A stretch of DNA of 64,000 nucleotides from Virgibacillus_F sp049310925 (lineage in GTDB: Bacteria; Bacillota; Bacilli; Bacillales; Amphibacillaceae), in contig NZ_JBMERP010000009.1 of the NCBI RefSeq assembly GCF_049310925.1, positions 1 to 64,000 of the forward strand, written 5' to 3'. A model generated the notes under the pieces. The model searched no databases and had not been told where the DNA came from. It was given only the letters and a program-made list of their open reading frames with translations. Positions 56,693 to 64,000 of this stretch are shown here, piece by piece. Made by a program: the position numbers and the translations under genes. Position 1 is the stretch's first letter. Each line of letters starts with the position of its first letter.

Positions 56693-57073
56693 ATGAGTAG
56701 TGATATGAATTTAGTTCTTACTGAATTAAAAAAGATTAACGATAGGTTTATCCCTTTTGAAAAAACATTAAACGTTCTTGTGAAAGATGTCTCTGGTCTT
56801 AAAGAAGATTTCTTTACTATGAAAGAAGAGTTCTCTACCATACAACAAGATGTCTCTGGTCTTAAAGAAGATCTTTCAATTTTTAAGCTAGACATGAACG
56901 CTAACCACGAATATCTTGTTGGTGAAATAACTGAACTACGGGCTGAGGTTAGAGTTGTTAAAGGCCAAACTGCCAGAAATTCTGAGTTCGAACCTAAAAT
57001 AAATAATATTAATGAAAAAGTAACAGAATTGGAATCCGATGTAAAATTACTTAAAAAAATTGTCGCAAATTAA
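56693..57073 (+). CDS. Coiled-coil protein with internal repeat
   Basis: A 126-residue, strongly charged, all-helical protein with heptad patterns throughout and no membrane segment; I do not recognise a family. A 21-residue unit starting DVSGLKED is repeated directly (about residues 30-50 and 51-71), matching three heptads, and the DNA of its first 26 bases is identical in both copies. Start ATG at 56693 follows AAGGAGGTG; an in-frame ATG at 56684 lies within that region. The name might be a bacteriocin- or phage-tail-like coiled coil, but nothing nearby supports either. Confidence 0.65.
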   Translation: MSSDMNLVLTELKKINDRFIPFEKTLNVLVKDVSGLKEDFFTMKEEFSTIQQDVSGLKEDLSIFKLDMNANHEYLVGEITELRAEVRVVKGQTARNSEFEPKINNINEKVTELESDVKLLKKIVAN

Positions 57074-57190
57074 CTAGATGTCACTATTTCAGTTATTTCT
57101 ATCCTCTAATGTTCCCGCATAATTATTAATTCCCTTATAATATACTCCATGAGCACGTTATTCCTTCATACTTAGAAAAACTTGCTGCAT

Positions 57191-57229
57191 AAAAAAACCG
57201 TCACAGTTTTTCAACTGTAACGGGTTTTT
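57191..57229. terminator. Bidirectional terminator between the coiled-coil gene and odhB
   Basis: ACCGTCACAGTT and AACTGTAACGGGT pair with one mismatch or wobble and have A/T runs on both sides. It directly follows the odhB stop. Confidence 0.88.
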
Positions 57230-57232
57230 TTA

Positions 57233-58504
57233 TTATCCTTCTAATAATAAATCATAAGGATCTTCAAGTAATTGCTTAATGCGTACAAGGAATTGTACCG
57301 CTTCTTTTCCATCAACGACACGGTGGTCATAGGATAATGCAAGATACATCATTGGACGAACTTCAATTGAATCATCCGGCATTACCATTGCACGCTTTAC
57401 GATGTTGTGCATTCCAAGAATACCAACCTGTGGAGCATTCAAAATTGGTGTTGAAAGCATCGATCCAAATGTTCCACCATTTGTTATAGTGAACGTTCCA
57501 CCCTGCAAGTCATTCATTTGCAATTCTTTATTTTTAGCTTTTTGTCCTAAATTACTAATTTCACTTTCTACCCCTGCAAAATCAAGGCGATCTGCGTCAC
57601 GTACAACTGGTACCACTAGTCCATCATCTGTTGAAACTGCAATACCGATATCATAGAACTTCTTCAATACTAGTTCATTTCCTTGAATTTCTGAATTGAT
57701 TAATGGGAATTCTTTTAACGCCCCAACTACTGCTTTTGTGAAGAAAGACATAAATCCTAGCTTTACATCGTGTTTCTTCAAAAAGTTGTCTTTGCGTTTA
57801 CTGCGCAGGTTCATTACTGCTGTCATATCAACTTCATTAAAAGTAGTTAACATTGCAGATTCATGTTGTACTTCTACCAGGCGCTTAGCAATTGTTTGAC
57901 GACGACGTGACATTTTAATACGCTCTACCGGCTTTTCAAATTCAGTTTTATCATCATTTTTAGCAGCTTCTTTTTTCGTTGGCTTGTCTTCTTTCTTTTC
58001 ATTCCCACCTTTTGCAGCTGCATCAACATCCTCAGGACGAACACGGCCTAGTGGATCGCGTGTACTAATGGTGCTTAAATCGATGTTTAGTTCACGTGCA
58101 CGTTTTCTAGCTGCAGGTGAAGCAATGACATCTTGTTTGCCTTTACTTGATTGTTCTTCCTTTTTCTCTTCTTTCGGAGACTCTTTCGGCTCTTCTTTTT
58201 TAGATGGTGCTTCTTTTTTCTCTTCTTTTGGTGCTTCTTCTTCTTGGGAAGAATCACCGCCAGCTTCACCATTTTCATCTAACTTGGCAATAACATCGCC
58301 TACTTCAACATCGTCGCCTTCCTGGCTAACGATTTCAGTAATAACTCCTGCAAAATCAGAGTTAACCTCAACGTTGACCTTATCTGTTTCAAGCTCAACT
58401 ACTGGGTCTCCCTTTTCAATCTTATCACCTTTTTTAACTAACCATTCAGCTATTGTTCCTTCTGTAATGGATTCTGCAAGCTCTGGAATCTTAATTTCTT
58501 TCAC
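57233..58504 (-). CDS. odhB: 2-oxoglutarate dehydrogenase E2, dihydrolipoyl succinyltransferase
   Basis: A 423-residue core subunit of the 2-oxoglutarate dehydrogenase complex. An N-terminal lipoyl domain (about 1-77) with the lipoylated Lys in VELETDKVNVEV (about Lys42); an acidic/Lys-rich linker (about 78-125); an E1/E3-binding domain (about 127-163, SPAARKRARELNIDLSTISTRDPLGRV); and the catalytic domain (about 195-420) ending with SYDHRVVDGKEAVQFL (catalytic His about 393). It overlaps odhA by 14 bases, as expected of an odhAB operon. E3 is encoded elsewhere. Confidence 0.96.
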   Translation of the reverse strand: MKEIKIPELAESITEGTIAEWLVKKGDKIEKGDPVVELETDKVNVEVNSDFAGVITEIVSQEGDDVEVGDVIAKLDENGEAGGDSSQEEEAPKEEKKEAPSKKEEPKESPKEEKKEEQSSKGKQDVIASPAARKRARELNIDLSTISTRDPLGRVRPEDVDAAAKGGNEKKEDKPTKKEAAKNDDKTEFEKPVERIKMSRRRQTIAKRLVEVQHESAMLTTFNEVDMTAVMNLRSKRKDNFLKKHDVKLGFMSFFTKAVVGALKEFPLINSEIQGNELVLKKFYDIGIAVSTDDGLVVPVVRDADRLDFAGVESEISNLGQKAKNKELQMNDLQGGTFTITNGGTFGSMLSTPILNAPQVGILGMHNIVKRAMVMPDDSIEVRPMMYLALSYDHRVVDGKEAVQFLVRIKQLLEDPYDLLLEG

Positions 58505-61361
58505 TGGAATCTCCTCCTTCTAACGGCTGTATCGCTTTCTGCACAATTTGTTTTTGTTCAGTTTTATGAACGTTAGGTATACCAACAGCAGGTGCTGATC
58601 TTCTTGGGCGACCAATGTAACGTAATGATTGACCTTCTTTAAGAAGATCTCTTAAGTGATCATCGACAAAATCCCACGCACCCATATTCTTCGGTTCTTC
58701 TTGAATCCAAACGATTTCTTCCAGATTTGGCAGTTCTTTTAAGACCTTTTCTAATTCTTGAGTAGGGAATGGATAGATTTGTTCCAGACGAAGTGCCCGT
58801 AGAAAATCAAAGTTTTCCTCAGAGTTTTCAATAGCATCTTCTACATCAACCATTACTTTTCCACTACCAATCAACAATCGTCTGGCATTTTTCTTGCTTA
58901 CTTTTAAATTTGGCTGTTGACGTAACGGTTGGAATTTTCCTTCAGAGAATTCCTTCGCTTCTGAAGCAACCTTTTGATTACGCAGTAAGCTTTTTGGTGT
59001 CATTAAAATTAATGGTCTTGCCTCTTCACGTCCCCGCATTGCAGCCTGGCGACGAATTAAATGGAAGAATTGTGCTGATGATGTTACATTTGCAACAATC
59101 CAGTTATTTTCTGCTGCCTGCTGGAGATAACGCTCTAACCGCGCACTTGAATGCTCTGGTCCTTGACCTTCGTATCCATGAGGGAGCAGCATAATCATAT
59201 TTGATTTTTCGCCCCATTTAGCACGACTTGCTGAAATGAATTGGTCAAAAATCACTTGACCAGCGTTTGCAAAATCACCAAATTGCGCTTCCCAAAGCAC
59301 TAACGTATTTGGAGATTGTACGCTGTATCCATACTCAAATCCAAGTACGCCTGCCTCAGATAAAGGACTGTTTCGTACGTCAAATGAAGCTTTCACCCCT
59401 TCTATTCCGTGCATGAGGCAATACTTTTCATTTGTTTTTATGTCATGCAAAACTACATGACGATGCGCGAATGTACCGCGCTCAGTATCCTGACCGGTAA
59501 GGCGAATAGGAATACCATCATTTAAAATCGATGCATATGCCAATGCTTCTCCAGCACCCCAGTCAGCTTTATTTCCTTCTTCTAAAACATTTTCTCGACG
59601 TTTTAAGATCTTTTCAAGTTTTTTAAAGCCACTGAACCCTTCAGGACGGTTTAATAAACTTTTGTTTAAGGATTTTAGTGTTTCTAGTGGAACGGATGTC
59701 TCAAATTGATCAAGGCCATTCGTTAATTCTTTAGGCATGCTTTTCGCTACTGCCTCACCTGTTTCATTTTCTTTCATGCTGTCATAGATACTCCGCAAAT
59801 GATTTTCAACATCATCTTTAATTTTTTCAAATCCAGCTTCGTCAATCGTACCCTTTTCCTCCAACGCTTTTGCAAATACATTTGCAGCTGTTGGATGCTG
59901 GTCAATATCCTGATAAAGAAGTGGCTGTGTTGTTCTTGGTTCATCCATTTCGTTGTGACCATAACGTCTGTACCCTACAAGATCAATAAGAAAGTCTTTG
60001 TGGAACTTTTGGCGATAGTCATAAGCGATCTTAATAGCTGAAACACATGCAATTGGATCGTCAGCATTTACATGGATGATAGGAATTTCATAGCCTTTTG
60101 CTAAATCACTGGCATAGCGTGTTGATCGTCCGTCCTCTTGATTGGTTGTATATCCTACAAGATTGTTTGCGATTATATGAAGTGTTCCCCCAGTTTGATA
60201 GCCTGGTAATCCACTTAGGTTTAGCGATTCAGCAACGACACCTTCTCCAATAAAAGCAGCGTCCCCGTGGATAACTACTGGAAATGCCTTATTAATATTC
60301 TGTTTTGGATAACCCGAAGCAGAACGGTCATCTTGAGCTGCACGTGCGAATCCCTCAACCACAGGATTAACAAATTCCAGATGTGACGGGTTGTGAGCAA
60401 GTGTAATTCGAGTTGCAGTGTGATCACCATCTTTGACATCCTTCGTTGCGCCAAAGTGATACTTCACGTCACCTGTCCATCCATAATTAATTCCTGTTGA
60501 ACCCTCAGATGGAATTAACTCTTTGTCTGGAGAGTGATGAAACTCAGAAAAAATCTTATCATAAGGTTTGCCCAGCACATGCGCAAGAACACTTAAACGT
60601 CCCCGGTGAGCCATTCCCATCATAATGTGTTCAATTTTATCAGATGTAGAATACTTAACAATTCGATCCAGCATTGGCACCATTGCCTCGAGACCTTCAA
60701 TTGAAAAACGTTTTTGTCCTACAAATGTTTTTTGCAAAAACCCTTCAAAACCTTCTACGTGCGCAAGACGTTCTAATAGCTGCGTCTTTTCTTTGTCTGA
60801 AAGAGACAAGCGAGCATTTCCCGCTTCGATTAACTCCATTAACCATTTACGTTCTTTATCATTGTTCACATGATCAAATTCAAATGTTATTGTTCCTGAG
60901 TAATACTTCTTGAGTTTTGCTACTACATCATAACCTGTTTCAACATTACTTGGTGCATCTTCCCATAACCAAGTAGCTGGGATACTTTTCAAATCATCTT
61001 CATCTAATCCGTAAGCCTTTGGATTAACAAGTTCAGTTTCACGATTTCTCTTGAGCCCAACCGGATATATATCTGCTTCCAGATGTCCATAACGACGAAT
61101 AGCCTCAACAAGTTTCATAGCTGAGGTTAGTTTCTTTACATCTTTTGTGGAAGTTAATGGTGATGCTGCTTGACTTTGAGTTGAAACATTAGCTTGATGG
61201 ATCCACTCTGGGGCACCATATTGCTCAAAAACTTCTTTTAAAGATGGATCTACTGATTCTGGATTTTCTTTAAATAAATCATATTGTTCTTCAACATAAC
61301 CTATGTTTGGACCATAAAATTTATCCCAGAATCTTGCACTCGATTCTTCATTCTGTGCCAC
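58491..61361 (-). CDS. odhA: 2-oxoglutarate dehydrogenase E1
   Basis: A 956-residue thiamine diphosphate enzyme that decarboxylates 2-oxoglutarate in the TCA cycle. Visible marks are the N-terminal E2-binding FWDKFYGPNIGYVEEQYDLF, the active-site HRGRLSVLAHVLGKPYDKIFSEF (about 252), and the ThDP motif GDAAFIGEGVVAESLNLS (about 360-377); the C-terminal transketolase half contains GTFAHRHVVLHD. Length matches Bacillus OdhA (about 940). The start is GTG with GGGGG eight bases before it. It is the first gene of odhAB. Confidence 0.96.
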   Translation of the reverse strand: MAQNEESSARFWDKFYGPNIGYVEEQYDLFKENPESVDPSLKEVFEQYGAPEWIHQANVSTQSQAASPLTSTKDVKKLTSAMKLVEAIRRYGHLEADIYPVGLKRNRETELVNPKAYGLDEDDLKSIPATWLWEDAPSNVETGYDVVAKLKKYYSGTITFEFDHVNNDKERKWLMELIEAGNARLSLSDKEKTQLLERLAHVEGFEGFLQKTFVGQKRFSIEGLEAMVPMLDRIVKYSTSDKIEHIMMGMAHRGRLSVLAHVLGKPYDKIFSEFHHSPDKELIPSEGSTGINYGWTGDVKYHFGATKDVKDGDHTATRITLAHNPSHLEFVNPVVEGFARAAQDDRSASGYPKQNINKAFPVVIHGDAAFIGEGVVAESLNLSGLPGYQTGGTLHIIANNLVGYTTNQEDGRSTRYASDLAKGYEIPIIHVNADDPIACVSAIKIAYDYRQKFHKDFLIDLVGYRRYGHNEMDEPRTTQPLLYQDIDQHPTAANVFAKALEEKGTIDEAGFEKIKDDVENHLRSIYDSMKENETGEAVAKSMPKELTNGLDQFETSVPLETLKSLNKSLLNRPEGFSGFKKLEKILKRRENVLEEGNKADWGAGEALAYASILNDGIPIRLTGQDTERGTFAHRHVVLHDIKTNEKYCLMHGIEGVKASFDVRNSPLSEAGVLGFEYGYSVQSPNTLVLWEAQFGDFANAGQVIFDQFISASRAKWGEKSNMIMLLPHGYEGQGPEHSSARLERYLQQAAENNWIVANVTSSAQFFHLIRRQAAMRGREEARPLILMTPKSLLRNQKVASEAKEFSEGKFQPLRQQPNLKVSKKNARRLLIGSGKVMVDVEDAIENSEENFDFLRALRLEQIYPFPTQELEKVLKELPNLEEIVWIQEEPKNMGAWDFVDDHLRDLLKEGQSLRYIGRPRRSAPAVGIPNVHKTEQKQIVQKAIQPLEGGDSSERN

Positions 61362-61579
61362 GTTTTATACCCCCATTAGAAGTTAACTTTCTCCGTTCAC
61401 CAACGGTATTTTACATTCATTATTCATTATAGAACTGTCTCACAACTTCATCAACTAATATACCCTATATTATAGTGATAAACAATAGCTTTAGTAGACT
61501 CTCCCCCACTTTTTGATATTAAATCAGATCAGTATATTGGATAATTTATGTTAATTAAGCTAAAATTATATACCAATGG

Positions 61580-61608
61580 TTCACATATAAAAATAAATAG
61601 GCTATAAT
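61580..61608 (+). promoter_or_regulatory. SigA promoter upstream of the small membrane peptide
   Basis: TTCACA (61580-61585), a 17-base spacer and TATAAT (61603-61608) form a strong promoter about 55 bases before the small gene. The rest of the 300-bp gap 61362-61663 shows nothing else I can identify, and the odhA promoter is not obvious. Confidence 0.75.
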
Positions 61609-61663
61609 AGATACATCAAACTGAATTTAACGGTTACATATAGAATCAAAGGAGGCCAACAAC

Positions 61664-61771
61664 ATGACAATGGACCTAGCCTTATTATTAGGGGTATCTG
61701 TTGTATTTATTGTTTCCATGTTTACTTCAGGGTATGATGCAAAACCAGGAGTATCCAGAAAAAATCAATAA
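61664..61771 (+). CDS. Small 35-residue membrane peptide
   Basis: The ORF codes for 35 residues: a hydrophobic helix (about residues 4-21, LALLLGVSVVFIVSMFTSG) and a short basic tail ending SRKNQ. Support comes from an almost ideal expression cassette: consensus promoter, AAAGGAGGCC eight bases before the ATG, and a strong terminator 35 bases after the stop. I do not recognise a family. It lies between odhA and trmL and is divergent from odhA. Confidence 0.75.
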   Translation: MTMDLALLLGVSVVFIVSMFTSGYDAKPGVSRKNQ

Positions 61772-61804
61772 AACAACCCATTTAATACCTTTAAAAATTT
61801 TATA

Positions 61805-61837
61805 AAGCCGTCATGCTATGCGTGACGGCTTTTTACT
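61805..61837 (+). terminator. Terminator of the small membrane peptide gene
   Basis: AAGCCGTCA (61805-61813) and TGACGGCTT (61824-61832) form a 9-bp stem, followed by TTTTA. It may also serve the convergent trmL. Confidence 0.88.
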
Positions 61838-61840
61838 ATA

Positions 61841-62314
61841 TTACGTTAATCCTGGAAATTCTCGTTGTCTCAATGCTTCATAAATTATAATTGCAGCAGT
61901 GTTTGACAAATTTAATGAACGTACCTTGTCATTCATATGGATACGTAAGCATTTATCTTCTTTACCTTCTAGCAAATGCTTTGGGATTCCATCCGTTTCT
62001 CTTCCAAAAATAAAGAATAGGTCTTCGTCTACTTTGCTAAAATCGTAATCAGTGTAATGTTTTGACCCAAAATTCTCAATGTAATAGTAATTCCCCTTTG
62101 GAAATGAATCATATAACTCATCAAGCGTCTCATATTCTCGAATGTCAACGTGCTTCCAGTAATCCAAACCAGCCCGTTTGAGCATTTTATCCTCAGTTGA
62201 AAATCCTAACGGGTGGATCAGATGTAAGGTCGTATCTGTAGCCAAACAGGTTCGAGCAATGTTCCCGGTATTGGCGGGGATTTCTGGTTGAAATAATACT
62301 ATATGTAAACTCAC
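61841..62314 (-). CDS. trmL: tRNA (cytidine(34)-2'-O)-methyltransferase TrmL
   Basis: A 157-residue SPOUT methyltransferase that methylates the wobble base 34 of certain leucine tRNAs. The trefoil-knot elements are visible: N-terminal LHIVLFQPEIPANTGNIARTCLAT (about 3-26), FIFGRETDGIPKHLL (about 101-115) and IHMNDKVRSLNLSNTAAIIIYEALRQ (about 124-149). Length matches YibK/CspR. The start ATG follows GGAGGAGAATATACC. It is monocistronic. Confidence 0.95.
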   Translation of the reverse strand: MSLHIVLFQPEIPANTGNIARTCLATDTTLHLIHPLGFSTEDKMLKRAGLDYWKHVDIREYETLDELYDSFPKGNYYYIENFGSKHYTDYDFSKVDEDLFFIFGRETDGIPKHLLEGKEDKCLRIHMNDKVRSLNLSNTAAIIIYEALRQREFPGLT

Positions 62315-62359
62315 AGGTATATTCTCCTCCTATAATTAATAACCACAAATAGTATAGCA

Positions 62360-63208
62360 TTACACACCAATTCGAAAAAACTTATAAGCTATTTTTTCTG
62401 TCCATGCGGTAGAATCTTCGTAAGACCAATATCGATTCTTGGAGTTGGTAGTATGTGCATTGACAAGTGGCTCTTCGTTGTTGTCCTTTGCCACAACAAT
62501 TGTACTATGGTCCCATTTATTGTCACCTTCAAAATCATAACAAATAACATCTCCTGGAATTAGATCTGTTGCTGCTTCTACTTCCTTTGCGGTTAATCCA
62601 GTATTTGAACCACTTAAATACCATCTCAGGGAATGCGCTACAGACCAGCTGAAGCTCCATGTTAAATCACCGTACCACCAGCCTTTATTTCGATTCGGTT
62701 TACCTGTCATAGGTGCATCTCCTGCAAATAAACTTTGGGATACGTAATTGGTACAATCTACATCAAATTTATGGTAAGCAGGATTGTAGCTGTTCCACCA
62801 TCTGTTTGCGTATTTAACCGCTTCAAGTCTATCATAGGAGAATCGCTTTTTGTCCAGATCGCGTCCTAATGAATTTGGTTTAACTGAACCAGTTTCTAAA
62901 ACCGAATACATCTGTGATTTTTTATGATTTACGATTGAACCTTTGATGAGCTGGAACTGATATGGAGTAATTTGCTCCTCCAAATAAAATTTATCCCCTT
63001 GTTTCATTAACATTCTTAAATGGAGCACATAATTAATCTGGTGTGTTTTTCCATAGCGGAGTTCTTGATATAAATGGCCCTCCCCCCTTATCCGCGCAAT
63101 AGATACACTTCTTTTTTTACATAGTTCCTTCTTTCTTGACCACCAATTATCCTCATGATTTTCCTGATGAAAAAAATCCTCCCAGTACTCACCTATCTTC
63201 TCATTCAT
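62360..63208 (-). CDS. Amidase-domain protein (PF12671-like)
   Basis: A 282-residue protein without a signal peptide. The N-terminal half (about 1-125) is basic and unassigned; the C-terminal half (about 130-282) is the putative amidase domain, with the catalytic Cys in KFDVDCTNYVSQSL and His in KWDHSTIVVAKD followed by NAHTT. Such domains are related to CHAP/NlpC-like cysteine hydrolases and may act on amides of the cell wall or in spores. The start at 63208 follows GAGGAGGGG; a longer in-frame reading from 63277 is unlikely. Confidence 0.82.
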   Translation of the reverse strand: MNEKIGEYWEDFFHQENHEDNWWSRKKELCKKRSVSIARIRGEGHLYQELRYGKTHQINYVLHLRMLMKQGDKFYLEEQITPYQFQLIKGSIVNHKKSQMYSVLETGSVKPNSLGRDLDKKRFSYDRLEAVKYANRWWNSYNPAYHKFDVDCTNYVSQSLFAGDAPMTGKPNRNKGWWYGDLTWSFSWSVAHSLRWYLSGSNTGLTAKEVEAATDLIPGDVICYDFEGDNKWDHSTIVVAKDNNEEPLVNAHTTNSKNRYWSYEDSTAWTEKIAYKFFRIGV

Positions 63209-63308
63209 AAAACATCCCCTCCTCATACTAGTTAGTATATGGAGAGGGGCTTGCTTAAATTGATAAAAATGAGCCACTTACAAAAGAATATCCCTTTGAA
63301 CCGACAAA

Positions 63309-63839
63309 TCAGGAGGTTTCAGCTATCCGGTTTTCATGTTTTAACAGAAATTCTTTTTTGTCCAATCCACCATTGTAGCCAACCATTTTCCCACTTGCTC
63401 CAATGACCCGATGGCACGGTACTATTATTGAGAAAGGATTTTTGTTAACTGCTCCTCCTACCGCCCTTACCGCTTTAGGGTTTCCGAGTACTTCGGCAAT
63501 ATCTTTGTATGATGCAGTCTTGCCAAATGGAATTTTTTCAACGAGAGCCTGCCATACCTTTTGTTGAAATGGGGTTCCAAAAAATTCAAAGTCAAAGGTA
63601 AAACCCTGGCTTTCATTTTCAAAATAAGCCTCTAATTCCGCTTTCACTCGCTCTACCTTTTCAGGAGAATGAACAAATGCAGCATCCCCAAAGTAACGCA
63701 TAATCCATTTGTTCATTTGATCACTTCTGTTTTTCAATGAACCATACTCAATTCGTACGAGTTTTTCTCCATTGCTAATTAAAGTTAGTATCCCAACTGG
63801 AGAATGCATTTCGTCATAATAAAGATTTACTTTGCCCAT
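63309..63839 (-). CDS. ogt: Methylated-DNA-protein cysteine methyltransferase (Ogt)
   Basis: A 176-residue suicide repair protein that takes the methyl group from O6-methylguanine onto its own Cys. The active site is IIVPCHRVIGASGKMVGYNGGLDKKEFLLKHE (nucleophile Cys about 144), the DNA-recognition helix KTASYKDIAEVLGNPKAVRAVGGAVNKNP lies before it, and Asn/Arg of the hinge are intact. No Ada domain is fused. GGAGGG precedes the ATG. It is 14 bases downstream of a HEAT-repeat gene and probably shares its transcript. Confidence 0.95.
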   Translation of the reverse strand: MGKVNLYYDEMHSPVGILTLISNGEKLVRIEYGSLKNRSDQMNKWIMRYFGDAAFVHSPEKVERVKAELEAYFENESQGFTFDFEFFGTPFQQKVWQALVEKIPFGKTASYKDIAEVLGNPKAVRAVGGAVNKNPFSIIVPCHRVIGASGKMVGYNGGLDKKEFLLKHENRIAETS

Positions 63840-63853
63840 TTAATTCCCTCCAT

Positions 63854-64000
63854 CTATTTGGCAGTGAGCTCTGTCTGAAAATCCAAGCCCTTCTGCATCT
63901 CATACCGAACTTGCTCATCCTGCTCAGTTTCAACTGCACTTTTAATAGCAGCAAACGCCTCAGGTGTACCTATTTTACCGAGTGACCAGGCTGCAGTCCC
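63854..64000 (-). CDS. C-terminal part of a HEAT-repeat protein (partial)
   Basis: Only the last 48 residues are in the window. They read as the end of an alpha-helical repeat (TAAWSLGKIGTPEAFAAIK followed by DEQVRYEMQKGLDF), the pattern of HEAT-like repeats; conserved virulence factor C/YpgR-type proteins end similarly, but this is a guess. The stop TAG lies 14 bases before the ogt start, suggesting an operon. The 5' end is beyond the right edge. Confidence 0.65.
   Translation of the reverse strand, partial: GTAAWSLGKIGTPEAFAAIKSAVETEQDEQVRYEMQKGLDFQTELTAK

Noticed and set aside
1..64000. tRNA, rRNA, CRISPR array, prophage or intact insertion sequence
   Set aside because: I saw no tRNA cloverleaf with a CCA-like end, no rRNA core motifs, no regularly spaced direct repeats and no transposase or phage structural genes while reading both strands.

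Overview
The window is a roughly 37% GC chromosomal segment from a spore-forming member of the Bacillaceae. It most resembles the halotolerant Oceanobacillus/Virgibacillus/Lentibacillus group; that placement is inferred from gene content and synteny and I could not run a database search. Spore-former markers are an alpha/beta SASP, YhaL, a YhcN/YlaJ lipoprotein, SigI-RsgI and a Gmad2-type lipoprotein. A glycine betaine transporter (opuA) and two GbsR-type regulators point to osmoadaptation. No rRNA, tRNA, CRISPR array, prophage or intact transposase gene was seen.

Layout. 1-2044: 3' part of the opuA operon and its divergent GbsR-type regulator. 2145-15344: a block syntenic with the Bacillus subtilis yhaI-yhaR/yheA region (yhaI, yhaJ-like, prsA, yhaL, yhaM, yhaN, yhaO, yhaP, yhaQ, yhzD, yhaR, yheA), with a gbsR-like gene lodged between yhaM and yhaN. 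15927-24374: PucR-type regulator, msmX, SASP, fumC, zinc-dependent phospholipase C-like protein, MFS transporter, chemoreceptor, IDEAL-domain protein. 24612-34888: Mn-type CDF exporter, GNAT, azlCD, BtuF-like protein, second methionine aminopeptidase, YueD-type reductase, M20 dipeptidase, then a sulfur operon yrrT-luxS-mccA-mccB. 35656-44728: YhcN, YhdB-like, sigI-rsgI, PRC-barrel protein, membrane-anchored trypsin-like protease, and a bmrCD-like heterodimeric ABC exporter behind an elaborate attenuator leader. 44855-57073: soluble chemoreceptor, small zinc-ribbon protein, lipoprotein plus aldo/keto reductase, MurG-like transferase, MATE pump, histidine phosphatase, aldehyde dehydrogenase, nucleoside and purine permeases, coiled-coil protein. 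57233-64000: odhAB, a 35-residue membrane peptide, trmL, amidase-domain protein, ogt and the 3' end of a HEAT-repeat gene.

How the genes fit together. YrrT, LuxS, MccA and MccB form most of a route from S-adenosylmethionine through S-ribosylhomocysteine and homocysteine to cysteine; luxS stands where B. subtilis has mtnN. FumC and OdhAB are TCA-cycle enzymes. NupC-like and PbuG-like permeases bring in nucleosides and purine bases, with candidate cre and PurBox sites upstream. YhaN/YhaO form a DNA-processing pair of SbcCD type and YhaP/YhaQ an ABC efflux pair.

Most interesting signals. (1) Upstream of the bmrCD-like genes is a consensus promoter, a 23-codon leader ORF, a 12-bp antiterminator that competes with an intrinsic terminator, a second tandem terminator and a second short ORF: a textbook-looking ribosome-controlled attenuator. 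(2) A family of GC-rich composite intergenic elements (four copies, about 220-460 bp) has two hairpin modules whose stem bases differ between copies while pairing is kept, which is evidence for a selected structure. (3) There is a probable leaderless gene at 13487, a four-copy short repeat found near gene 3' ends, and several candidate operators.
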